A DNA stretch of 58,219 nt, from contig NZ_BAMW01000059.1 in NCBI RefSeq assembly GCF_000963945.1, positions 1 to 58,219 of the forward strand, in the 5' to 3' direction. Source of the DNA: Acetobacter indonesiensis. GTDB taxonomy: Bacteria; Pseudomonadota; Alphaproteobacteria; Acetobacterales; Acetobacteraceae. Made by a program: the position numbers and the translations under genes. Below are positions 36,495-45,792 of the stretch, piece by piece. Every line of letters begins with the position of its first letter. Position 1 is the first letter of the stretch. Under the pieces are notes generated by a model. The model was given only the letters and a program-made list of their open reading frames with translations. It searched no databases and was not told the origin of the DNA.

Positions 36495-37571
36495 ATGTCT
36501 TCCTCCCCCTCGCGTCATGCTGACATGACGCCACGCCACCGCCGCCTGATTTCCAACTGGCTGTTTGTTCTGTGCTTCATGCTGCTGGGCATGATTGCCA
36601 TTGGGGGCGTGACGCGCCTGACCGGCTCTGGCCTGTCCATTATGGACTGGCAGCCCGTCAGCGGCATTATTCCGCCGCTGTCCCATGCCGAATGGGAGCG
36701 ATTGTTCGCGCTGTATCAGACTATTCCGCAGTATCATCTTCAACATGAAGGTTTTGGGCTGGAAGGGTTCCAGAAAATTTTCTGGGCAGAGTGGATTCAT
36801 CGCTTCTGGGGCCGCCTAATGGGGCTGGTGCTTATTGTGCCGCTGGCATGGTTCACCCTGCGCGGCATGATAACGCGTGGCTTGGCCCTGCGGTTGTTCC
36901 TGTTCTTTATTCTGGGCGCTTTGCAGGGGGCGATTGGCTGGTTCATGGTGGCGTCCGGCTTCCGGCCTGACAGCACGGCTGTCGAACCCGTGCGTCTGGT
37001 GCTGCATCTTAGTGCCGCCCTTATCCTGTATGTCGCCGTGTTATGGACCGCCTTTTCCATCCGCTGGCCTGACCCGCAGCCTGTCGCCAGCAGCGCAAAC
37101 ACCCGCCGCACCAAACTGCTGGTCTGGGCAGGTTTGGGACTGATCTGCGTGACCATCATCGCGGGGGGCTTTACAGCAGGCACGCATGCCGGGTTTGTCT
37201 TCAACACCTTCCCACTGATGGACGGACACCTGATCCCCGCCGATTATTCAAACCTGACGCCCTTCTGGCTGAACTGGGTTGAAAACAAGGCCGCCATCCA
37301 GTTTGACCATCGCCTGCTGGCTACCCTGACTGCCCTGACCATTGGTGCAATTCTTCTGGTGGGCCTACGGACCACCACGCTTGGCAGTCGGGCCCATAAT
37401 GCCCTGATGATGCTGGGGTGGGCTGTGCTTATTCAGTATGCGTTGGGGGTTACAACCCTGTTACTGGTTGTGCCCGTCTGGGCCGGGGCCGTACACCAGA
37501 CCTTTGCTGCCGTGTTGCTGGGGGTCATGCTATATGTGCTGCACACCTTGCGGGGTGCCAGCACGCGCTGA
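36495..37571 (+). CDS. ctaA: Heme A synthase (COX15/CtaA type)
   Basis: This is a 358-residue inner-membrane enzyme with eight helices in two four-helix halves. Conserved His residues appear in [35 protein letters not shown] and [29 protein letters not shown] near residue 37 is the proteobacterial COX15 signature. It oxidises the C8 methyl of haem O to make haem A. Its presence implies that a haem-A oxidase is made; in this window the only oxidase is cyoABCD. The encoded starts of ctaA and the TVP38 gene are divergent. The leucine leader region follows. Confidence 0.95.
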   Translation: MSSSPSRHADMTPRHRRLISNWLFVLCFMLLGMIAIGGVTRLTGSGLSIMDWQPVSGIIPPLSHAEWERLFALYQTIPQYHLQHEGFGLEGFQKIFWAEWIHRFWGRLMGLVLIVPLAWFTLRGMITRGLALRLFLFFILGALQGAIGWFMVASGFRPDSTAVEPVRLVLHLSAALILYVAVLWTAFSIRWPDPQPVASSANTRRTKLLVWAGLGLICVTIIAGGFTAGTHAGFVFNTFPLMDGHLIPADYSNLTPFWLNWVENKAAIQFDHRLLATLTALTIGAILLVGLRTTTLGSRAHNALMMLGWAVLIQYALGVTTLLLVVPVWAGAVHQTFAAVLLGVMLYVLHTLRGASTR

Positions 37572-37639
37572 TCTTTCTCCTGCATCCCGATACGGGGAAA
37601 GCTGATCGGTTTTCCCTTGGTGTCATGCAGGGATTGAGG

Positions 37640-37667
37640 TTGCTTTTGCTGGCTGAAACTGTATGGT
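37640..37667 (+). promoter_or_regulatory. leuLp: Predicted sigma70-type promoter of the leuL-leuA unit
   Basis: TTGCTT at 37640-37645 and TATGGT at 37662-37667 are separated by 16 bp. Transcription would begin at about 37674, almost on the ATG of the leucine-rich leader ORF, so the leader would be translated from a leaderless or nearly leaderless message. It is a prediction from sequence only. Confidence 0.35.
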
Positions 37668-37674
37668 GCCAGCC

Positions 37675-37782
37675 ATGAATTCCGTCTGGTTCACGTCCGA
37701 GTCTTTGCACCGTGCCGAAATGGCGTGCGCGGGCGACGTGGCCCTGCGTCTGGACCTTCTCCTTCGACTAATCTGCCCCTGA
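37675..37782 (+). CDS. leuL: Putative leucine attenuation leader peptide
   Basis: A 35-codon ORF begins ATG-AAT-TCC at 37675 and stops at TGA 37780-37782. Its C-terminal part reads VALRLDLLLRLICP, with six of seven Leu codons between 37744 and 37770. They include CTT-CTC-CTT-CGA-CTA, whereas neighbouring genes favour CTG. It stands 127 bp before leuA, where a leucine-sensing leader is expected. A 10-bp hairpin (37776-37818) begins at the last leader codons. No ribosome-binding site is seen, but the predicted promoter would put the 5' end at the ATG. Leaderless leader peptides of this kind are known for trp attenuation in rhizobia. I infer attenuation by ribosome stalling when leucyl-tRNA is scarce. 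Confidence 0.6.
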   Translation: MNSVWFTSESLHRAEMACAGDVALRLDLLLRLICP

Positions 37783-37851
37783 GCGATCCGGGCGGCTTCA
37801 TGCTGTCGCGCTTAGGGGACTGACGAACGATTGACCGCATCATTCATGCGG
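37776..37851 (+). promoter_or_regulatory. Candidate attenuator hairpins between leuL and leuA
   Basis: CCCCTGAGCG (37776-37785) pairs with CGCTTAGGGG (37809-37818), with one G-U pair; its 5' arm covers the leader stop codon. CCGCAT(cattc)ATGCGG follows at 37835-37851, and GGCGC(ttaact)GCGCC at 37859-37874. A T5 run comes only at 37889-37893, about 15 bases after the last stem, so a classical terminator is not clear. Confidence 0.4.
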
Positions 37852-37908
37852 AGCGAGCGGCGCTTAACTGCGCCAGAAACCAGACAGATTTTTCAAGGAC
37901 AGTTTTTC

Positions 37909-39495
37909 ATGTCAGCCACTCATTCCATTACGCATCCTTCCTTTGGCCAGATGAGCGCCGACCGGGTCATCATTTTTGATACCACCCTGCGCGATGGCGA
38001 GCAGTCACCCGGTTTTTCCATGAATCTGGCGGAAAAGCTGCGCATGGCCGAAGCACTGGCTGCGCTGGGTGTGGATGTGATTGAAGCCGGCTTCCCCGTT
38101 GCTTCAAAAGGTGATTTTGAATCCGTGCATCAGATTGCCCAGAATACAAAAGGGGCGGTTATCTGCGCACTGGCTCGGACAGGTGGGCCAAAAGACATTG
38201 CTGCGGCTGGTGAGGCTCTGGCCCCGGCTGAACGCAAGCGTATCCACAACTTTATTTCCACGTCTCCGCTGCACATGAAATACAAGCTGCGCATGGAGCC
38301 GGAAACTGTTCTGGACCTGATTACAACCGGCAACACCGCTGCCCGTAACCTGACGGACGACGTTGAATGGTCTGCGGAAGATGGCTCCCGCACAGACCCG
38401 GACTTCCTGTGCCGCTGCGTGGAAGCCGCCATTAAGGCCGGTGCCACCACCATCAACATTCCTGACACGGTCGGTTATGCCACCCCGGAAGACATGGAAC
38501 GCATTTTCTCCATGCTGATTGAGCGCGTGCCGGGTGCGGACAAGGTTATCTTCTCGGCCCATAACCATAATGATTTGGGTCTGGGTGTTGCCAATACGCT
38601 GGCATCTGTGCGCGGCGGGGCCCGTCAGATTGAATGCACCATCAACGGCATTGGTGAACGTGCGGGGAATGCCGCGCTGGAAGAAATTGTCATGGCCATT
38701 CGCACACGCCATGACCAATACCCCTTCACAACCGGCATCCACACCCCCAGCCTGCTGAAGCTGTCACGGATGCTGGCCACCATCACCAGCTTTGACGTAC
38801 AGCCCAACAAGGCGATTGTAGGCCGCAACGCCTTTGCCCACGAAAGTGGTATTCATCAGGATGGCGTGCTGAAAAACGCTGCCACTTATGAAATCATGAC
38901 CCCGGAAAGCGTTGGCTGGAGCCGTTCCTCCCTGGTCATGGGCAAGCATTCTGGCCGCGCTGCCTTCCGCGACAAGCTGAAAGCACTGGGCTATGCCGAT
39001 CTGGAAGACGCCAAGCTGAACGATGCGTTTTCGCGCTTCAAGGATCTGGCTGACCGCAAGAAGGTTGTTTACGACGAAGACATTGTCGCACTGGTTGATG
39101 ATGAAGTGCGCGACAACGACCACATCCGCTTTGGTGCGCTGAGCCTGTCTTCCCAGTCTGGCAAGCCATCAGAAGTTGAACTGACCCTGCAGGTGGATGG
39201 CAAAAGCATTTCTGCCAATGCCACTGGCAACGGCCCTGTTGATGCCGCCTTCAATGCCCTGCGCAGCGCCTTCCCCCATGATGCCCGTCTGGCCCTGTTC
39301 TCGGTCGGTGCCGTTACAGAAGGCACGGATGCACAGGCCCGCACCACTGTACGGCTGGAAGAAGACGGTAAGATGGTTGATGGTCAGGGTGCTGATGCCG
39401 ACACCGTTGTTTCTGCCGTGCGGGCTTACGTCCATGCCCTGAACAAACTGCTGGTCAAGCGCACCCGTGCTGAGCCCGAAGCCCTGACAGCCTGA
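37909..39495 (+). CDS. leuA: 2-isopropylmalate synthase
   Basis: This is a 528-residue enzyme from the ATG at 37909, which has AAGGAC about nine bases upstream. The frame is open to a TTG at 37831, but that would read through the leader hairpins. The TIM-barrel catalytic domain opens IIFDTTLRDGEQSPG, carries HNHNDLGLGVANTL with metal-binding His residues and GIGERAGNAALEEI, and ends near 390. The C-terminal LeuA regulatory domain (about 400-510) binds leucine for feedback inhibition. It makes 2-isopropylmalate from 2-oxoisovalerate and acetyl-CoA, the first committed step of leucine synthesis. leuCDB are not in the window. Confidence 0.97.
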   Translation: MSATHSITHPSFGQMSADRVIIFDTTLRDGEQSPGFSMNLAEKLRMAEALAALGVDVIEAGFPVASKGDFESVHQIAQNTKGAVICALARTGGPKDIAAAGEALAPAERKRIHNFISTSPLHMKYKLRMEPETVLDLITTGNTAARNLTDDVEWSAEDGSRTDPDFLCRCVEAAIKAGATTINIPDTVGYATPEDMERIFSMLIERVPGADKVIFSAHNHNDLGLGVANTLASVRGGARQIECTINGIGERAGNAALEEIVMAIRTRHDQYPFTTGIHTPSLLKLSRMLATITSFDVQPNKAIVGRNAFAHESGIHQDGVLKNAATYEIMTPESVGWSRSSLVMGKHSGRAAFRDKLKALGYADLEDAKLNDAFSRFKDLADRKKVVYDEDIVALVDDEVRDNDHIRFGALSLSSQSGKPSEVELTLQVDGKSISANATGNGPVDAAFNALRSAFPHDARLALFSVGAVTEGTDAQARTTVRLEEDGKMVDGQGADADTVVSAVRAYVHALNKLLVKRTRAEPEALTA

Positions 39496-39519
39496 CCAGA
39501 CAAGTCTGGCATCTGACTG

Positions 39520-39551
39520 CCCCGGCCCAGCCTGTTATAGCAGGGCCGGGG
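39520..39551 (+). terminator. Strong GC hairpin after leuA
   Basis: CCCCGGCCC (39520-39528) pairs exactly with GGGCCGGGG (39543-39551) across a 14-base loop, 24 bp after the leuA stop. Only a broken T tract follows (CCCTTTTCCC), so termination is probable but not ideal. Confidence 0.6.
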
Positions 39552-39654
39552 ACGCTGCCCTTTTCCCATGTTTTATTCTGCCTGACAGAATAGCAGACTC
39601 TTTCCACGCAGTTTATTGCGCAAAGGTCTTGTGTGGCAGGTTGTGCATGGGTAA

Positions 39655-40800
<1,146 letters not shown>

Positions 40801-40987
40801 TGGCCTGTTGTCATGAAATGCGCCTTTAGTCTGATAAAGGCGCATCACCCTTCCGCAATCAGGGAAGGAGAATCACCCGTCGGCAGCGCTGACAGAAAGA
40901 AGGTTCATCACGGTTCATGTGGGGTCAGCACGGATACACCCTGAACGCGCACGGTTGGGTGAAATACTCCGCCAAGGCTGCGGGCGC

Positions 40988-41893
40988 ATGATTCCTGTTT
41001 CCATTCAGGTGCGGCAGGCATTGGGCAAATTGGTGCTGCCCCTGCTGTTGCTGCTGTCTATTGGCATCATTATTGCCGGACAGGCCGACAAACCTCTGGC
41101 CGACAAAGCCCGCATGTACGTAGCTGACGCGCTCGGGCCGTTATGGAACCTGATGAGCAGCACGCAGGAACGCGTGCTCGCAATGACCGACAATCTGCGG
41201 GAAGCTGGACGGCTGGCCAAAGAAAATGCCCGCCTGAAAGCCGAAAACGAAAATCTGCGCCGCTGGTATGACGTCGCTGTCTCCCTGACGCGGGAAAACG
41301 ACAGTCTGAAAACGGCCCTGCACTGGATTCCCGAGTCGGCTCCGGCTTTTGTTACGGGACGCGTCGTAGCCGATAGCGGCGGCATTTATGCCCGCGCCGT
41401 GCTGCTGGTAGCCGGAACAGATAGCGGCGTACAGGTTGGTAACGTGGCTCTGGCCGCCAACGGGCTGGCTGGACGCGTGACAGAAACCGGCGCGCATTCA
41501 GCCCGTATTCTGCTGATTACAGATATTGCAAGCCGTCTGCCGGTTATGCTGGAAGCCAGCCACACGCCTGCTATAATGGTCGGTGACAACTCACCTATGC
41601 CGAGGCTGATGTATTACGCGCAGGATACCCGACCCATTGAAGGCGAACGCGTTGTGACCAGCGATCAGGCTGGTGCCTTCCCGGCTGGGCTGCCTATTGG
41701 CACCGTGCATTATCTAAGCGCAGGCCGCCCGGTTGTGGCCCCATTCGCCCAGCTTGATCATCTCAGTCTGTTGCGTGTGTTTAACTTCGGCCAGTCGCAG
41801 ATTGAACCGCCAGAAGCCCCCGGCCATGTGCCGCTGGCCCCCCAGCGTAAACCCCTTAGCTTACCGCTTAAAAACCTGCTCGGTCAGGGCTGA
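40988..41893 (+). CDS. mreC: Rod-shape-determining protein MreC
   Basis: This is a 301-residue protein with one N-terminal transmembrane helix (LVLPLLLLLSIGIIIAG, about residues 16-32), a coiled coil rich in Lys/Glu/Asn (LAKENARLKAENENLRRWYD, about 78-97) and the beta-barrel domain. It joins MreB in the cytosol with PBP2 in the periplasm. The ATG at 40988 is preferred because MIPVSIQVRQALGKL is the family opening; the frame is open to a GTG at 40919. The C-terminal tail is proline-rich. It is followed 16 bp later by mreD. Confidence 0.93.
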   Translation: MIPVSIQVRQALGKLVLPLLLLLSIGIIIAGQADKPLADKARMYVADALGPLWNLMSSTQERVLAMTDNLREAGRLAKENARLKAENENLRRWYDVAVSLTRENDSLKTALHWIPESAPAFVTGRVVADSGGIYARAVLLVAGTDSGVQVGNVALAANGLAGRVTETGAHSARILLITDIASRLPVMLEASHTPAIMVGDNSPMPRLMYYAQDTRPIEGERVVTSDQAGAFPAGLPIGTVHYLSAGRPVVAPFAQLDHLSLLRVFNFGQSQIEPPEAPGHVPLAPQRKPLSLPLKNLLGQG

Positions 41894-41909
41894 GGGGAAC
41901 CAGCGCGCT

Positions 41910-42476
41910 ATGATGCCTGATCCCTCCATGTCGGCATGGGAACCTGAAATCCAGCCCCGGCAGACGCTCTGGCAACGGCTGGATGCTGCGGCGCGGCACA
42001 TGCTGCCGTCGATTTTCATCGCCTTTATCATCATTCTGTTTTCCGCCCCGATTCCCCTGCCCGGTGCAGCCGAACTGCTGCCCGCCATTGTCATTGCCAC
42101 GGTCTTTTTCTGGTCGTTCTGGCGGCCTTCGGGCATGCCAAGCGTTGCAGTTTTCATCCTTGGCCTGTTCATGGATCTTGTCGGCTTTACCCCTTTGGGC
42201 GTAAGCGCCTTCATCCTGCTGCTGGTGCATGGAGTCGGCCTGTATGCGCGCTTTGGCCTCATGCGGCTGCATTTTCTGCTGGTGTGGGGTGTGTTCAGCC
42301 TGCTGGCGACGGCGGCCTGCCTGCTGCAATGGGGGCTGGCCTGCCTGTTCCGCTTTCATATGCTGGATGTTGCCCCCGCTTTGTTCGAGGCTTTTCTGTG
42401 CATAGGCGTTTATCCTCCGCTTTCAGCCCTGTTCTCCTGGGTGTTTCATATGCTGGACGACAAGGAAGAGCCCTGA
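41910..42476 (+). CDS. mreD: Rod-shape-determining protein MreD
   Basis: This is a 188-residue inner-membrane protein with about five or six helices, as expected of MreD. LLPAIVIATVFFWSFWRPSGMPSVAVFILGLFMDLVGFTPLG contains the family's xFW-RP and MDL marks. The ATG at 41910 has GAGGGGA about eleven bases upstream; the open frame reaches 41733 inside mreC but that part is out of family. It belongs to the elongasome and stands between mreC and mrdA. Confidence 0.92.
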   Translation: MMPDPSMSAWEPEIQPRQTLWQRLDAAARHMLPSIFIAFIIILFSAPIPLPGAAELLPAIVIATVFFWSFWRPSGMPSVAVFILGLFMDLVGFTPLGVSAFILLLVHGVGLYARFGLMRLHFLLVWGVFSLLATAACLLQWGLACLFRFHMLDVAPALFEAFLCIGVYPPLSALFSWVFHMLDDKEEP

Positions 42477-42495
42477 TGCAACGCGGAGGCATGCC

Positions 42496-44415
42496 ATGCG
42501 CCTGAGGCGTCGCAGGCGGGAAAACCAGCGCCTGATGCCCATCAAGAATCAGAAAGACCCGGCGCGTGGTGTTTTTACCCGGCGAGCGCTGCTGTTCATG
42601 GCTGTCCAGACCGGCACACTGGGTGTGCTGGCCCACAAACTCTATCAGCTTCAGGTCAAGGACGGAGACCGCTATGCCCGCATGGCGGCCAGCAACCGTG
42701 TCAGCAAACGCTATCTGGCCCCACCCCGTGGGCGCATTGTTGATCGCTATGGCATTGCACTGGCCAACAATAAGGAAAACTGGCGCGCCCTGCTGCTCCC
42801 TGAAGAAACGACAGATGTAGCGGGTACCATTGAGCGGTTTTCCACCATCATCCCGCTTGATGATCGGGATCGGACGCGTATAGCGCGTGAAATGCGGCAC
42901 CAGCGTCGGTTTGTGCCGGTCATGCTGCGTGACTTCCTGTCATGGGATGAAATGGCCCGCATTGAACTCAATGCGCCGTCTCTGCCGGGGGTGTTGATTG
43001 ATGTCGGCACCCGCCGCGTTTACCCTGAAGGCGAATTACTGGCCCATATTATCGGGTATGTTGCGCCACCCAACGAACGCGATGTCGCCCATTCCGCGTT
43101 GCTGGCCCTTCCCGGCATGCGGGTAGGCCGCTCAGGCGTGGAGCAAAGTCAGGACGAAAAACTGCGCGGCACCGCAGGGTCGGTCGAGATGGAAGTTAAT
43201 TCCGTCGGCCGCGTCATGTCTGAACTCAACCGTGTAGAAGGGGCGCCCGGCACGGAAATTGGCCTGACCATAGACCGGGGGCTGCAACAGAAAGTACTGG
43301 CCCGGATTGGCGAGCAGACGGCATCCGCCGTGGTGATGGACTGCCGCAACGGTGAGGTGCTGGCCATGGTCAGCACGCCTTCCTTTGACCCGTCCCTGTT
43401 CGACAGCGGGGTAAGCCACGCCCAGTGGATTGAATGGACCAATAACGAACGCACCCCCCTTATCAACAAGGCGGTGGCGGGCGTTTACCCTCCGGGGTCA
43501 ACCTTCAAACCTGCCGTTGCCATGGCCGGGCTGGAGTCTGGGCTGTTTTCACCCACTGACCGAGTGTTCTGCCCCGGCCATCTGGACGTTGGCGGCACAC
43601 GGTTCCACTGCTGGTCACGCTGGGGGCATGGTTCTGTTGACCTGCATCAGGCGCTCAAGTTTTCCTGCGACGTCTATTTCTATGAAATGGCGCGCCGTGT
43701 TGGCATGGACCGCATTGCCGAAACTGCCCACAAATTCGGGCTGGGCACGGAACTTGATATCGAACTGCCCCACACCCGCACCGGGTTGATTCCTACCCCC
43801 ACATGGCGGCAGGCGCATCATCATCACTGGAACGGGGGGGACACCATTGTCAGCGGCATTGGGCAAGGGTTTGTGCAGGTCACGCCGTTGCAACTGGCAA
43901 CCTATACCTCCCGCCTTGCAACAGGGCGGGCCGTGCAGCCCCATCTGGTGCGGGCTCTGAACAGCGAAGTTGGCCCCGAAGCCACACCTGATCACTGGCC
44001 CACGCTCGACATGCCTGACAAATATCTGGCGGCACTTCGCGGTGGCATGTTTGCTGTGGTGAACGAACAGCATGGCACAGCCCCCAAAGCACGGCTAAGC
44101 CTGCCCGGTATAACCATGGCTGGTAAAACAGGGTCCGCGCAGGTGCGTCGCGTCTCACGCGCCCTGCGTGAAAGCGGGCACTTCAATTCAGCAAATCTGC
44201 CGTGGGAATACAGGCCCCACGCGCTGTTCATCTGCTTTGCCCCGTATGATGACCCACGCTATGCCGTGTCTGTTGTTATTGAACACGGCAACACCGGCGC
44301 TGATGCCGCGGCCCCGCTGGCACGCGACATCATGACTGACACACTGATGCGGGACCCAGTCAACCATGTGACGCCTCCCCCTGAAAGCGTGGCTGACGCA
44401 ACGGATACCGAATAA
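42496..44415 (+). CDS. mrdA: Penicillin-binding protein 2 (elongation transpeptidase)
   Basis: This is a 639-residue class B penicillin-binding protein. A basic N-terminus (RLRRRRR) precedes one transmembrane helix (about 29-47). The pedestal domain contains APPRGRIVDRYG. The transpeptidase domain has active-site Ser335 in GSTFKPA, the second motif Ser390-Cys-Asp in FSCDVYFYE, and KTGS in MAGKTGSAQV. It cross-links peptidoglycan during lateral wall growth together with RodA. The start has CGGAGG about nine bases upstream. It is the fourth gene of the cluster. Confidence 0.96.
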   Translation: MRLRRRRRENQRLMPIKNQKDPARGVFTRRALLFMAVQTGTLGVLAHKLYQLQVKDGDRYARMAASNRVSKRYLAPPRGRIVDRYGIALANNKENWRALLLPEETTDVAGTIERFSTIIPLDDRDRTRIAREMRHQRRFVPVMLRDFLSWDEMARIELNAPSLPGVLIDVGTRRVYPEGELLAHIIGYVAPPNERDVAHSALLALPGMRVGRSGVEQSQDEKLRGTAGSVEMEVNSVGRVMSELNRVEGAPGTEIGLTIDRGLQQKVLARIGEQTASAVVMDCRNGEVLAMVSTPSFDPSLFDSGVSHAQWIEWTNNERTPLINKAVAGVYPPGSTFKPAVAMAGLESGLFSPTDRVFCPGHLDVGGTRFHCWSRWGHGSVDLHQALKFSCDVYFYEMARRVGMDRIAETAHKFGLGTELDIELPHTRTGLIPTPTWRQAHHHHWNGGDTIVSGIGQGFVQVTPLQLATYTSRLATGRAVQPHLVRALNSEVGPEATPDHWPTLDMPDKYLAALRGGMFAVVNEQHGTAPKARLSLPGITMAGKTGSAQVRRVSRALRESGHFNSANLPWEYRPHALFICFAPYDDPRYAVSVVIEHGNTGADAAAPLARDIMTDTLMRDPVNHVTPPPESVADATDTE

Positions 44416-44418
44416 GCC

Positions 44419-45576
44419 ATGAAGTTCCACAAACGGTTATTACGGGCAGAGCCAAGTTTCCGGCTGCTCGCCAAGCTGTGGCGCATAAGCTGGCTGTATG
44501 TGCTACTTATCTGCCTGCTGGCTGGCGTTGGCTATGTCACGTTGTATTCGGCTGGGGGTGGCACACCATACCCCTTTGCGGCCCCACAGGCCGCCCGTTT
44601 TGCTGTCGGTCTTGTGCTGATGATAACCGTCGCCATGCTGCCACCCAAAATGCTGGTGCGTATCTCCTGGCCACTCTATCTGCTTTCCCTCACGTTGCTG
44701 GTTGCCGTGTTGCATATGGGGCACGTGGGCAAAGGGGCGGAACGCTGGCTCATGATCGGGGGCTTGCAGGTTCAGCCGTCCGAATACGCTAAAGTCGCGC
44801 TGGTTCTGGCGTTGGCATCATGGTTTTACCGCATCAATTACGCCCGGATGGGCAATCCGCTGTGGTTGATCCCACCCGCCTTTATGGTGCTGCTCCCCGT
44901 CGTGCTGGTGTTGAAAGAACCCAATCTGGGCACGGCCACCATTATTGGCGGTATTGGTGCAGCCATGTTCTTTGCCGCAGGCATGCGGTTATGGCTGATT
45001 GTTCTGCTGTTGCTGCCCGTGCCTTACATGGCGAAGTTCGCCTATGCGCATCTGCATGATTACCAGCGCGCGCGTATTACCACCTTCCTGAACCCCGAGA
45101 GCGACCCGCTAGGGGCTGGCTACAACATCATCCAGTCCAAAATCGCGCTTGGTTCGGGGGGAATGTGGGGGCAAGGGTATCTGCATGGGTCGCAGGGGCA
45201 GCTTAACTTCCTGCCAGAAAAGCAGACCGACTTCATTTTCACCATGATAGCGGAAGAATGGGGTTATGTCGGGGCCATTGCCGTTATTGGCCTGCTACTG
45301 GTACTTATTCTTGGTGGCATGATGATGGCCATTCGCAGCCGGAACCGGTTTGGCAGGTTGGTCGCACTGGGCATCAGCATGAATTTTTTTCTGTATTGTC
45401 TGGTCAACCTGTCCATGGTCATGGGTGCTATTCCCGTTGGTGGTGTTCCGCTACCGCTGGTTTCCTACGGGGGGTCGGCCATGCTGAATGTCATGCTGGG
45501 CTTCGGGTTGCTGCTTTCCACATGGGTTCATCGAGACTCCCGCTTTGGAGAGAGCGAGGAAGAAGAAGGCGTATAG
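44419..45576 (+). CDS. rodA: Peptidoglycan glycosyltransferase RodA (SEDS)
   Basis: This is a 385-residue SEDS protein with about ten transmembrane helices. QPSEYAKVALVLALASWF is at residues 116-133, and VLKEPNLGTATII contains the segment after which the catalytic Asp region follows. GAGYNIIQSKIALGSGGMWGQGY and PVGGVPLPLVSYGGSAML are signature loops. It polymerises lipid II for cell elongation with PBP2. It begins three bases after the mrdA stop, so the pair is coupled. The acidic tail (FGESEEEEG) ends the cluster. Confidence 0.96.
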   Translation: MKFHKRLLRAEPSFRLLAKLWRISWLYVLLICLLAGVGYVTLYSAGGGTPYPFAAPQAARFAVGLVLMITVAMLPPKMLVRISWPLYLLSLTLLVAVLHMGHVGKGAERWLMIGGLQVQPSEYAKVALVLALASWFYRINYARMGNPLWLIPPAFMVLLPVVLVLKEPNLGTATIIGGIGAAMFFAAGMRLWLIVLLLLPVPYMAKFAYAHLHDYQRARITTFLNPESDPLGAGYNIIQSKIALGSGGMWGQGYLHGSQGQLNFLPEKQTDFIFTMIAEEWGYVGAIAVIGLLLVLILGGMMMAIRSRNRFGRLVALGISMNFFLYCLVNLSMVMGAIPVGGVPLPLVSYGGSAMLNVMLGFGLLLSTWVHRDSRFGESEEEEGV

Positions 45577-45792
45577 ACACCGCCCCTTTCTTTAACAGGG
45601 TTACTGCCCCCGTCAGGCTTTGCTGTTGGCTGGGTATAAACAGCAGGAAACAAGGTGTTTTACCTGCCCACATAGGGTATAGCCAAAACAGAAGTAGGGA
45701 ATGGTTCTTGTCCGCCCGTTGTTTTCAGGACGGATCTACGCCCGGAATAGTCTAATAAAAATAAAGATTACCGACGGAATCCTATACGTACC

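Noticed and set aside
36408..36800. N-terminal extension of the TVP38 gene across ctaA
   Set aside because: It is antisense to the start of ctaA and hydrophilic, and the family length is reached from the ATG at 36407.
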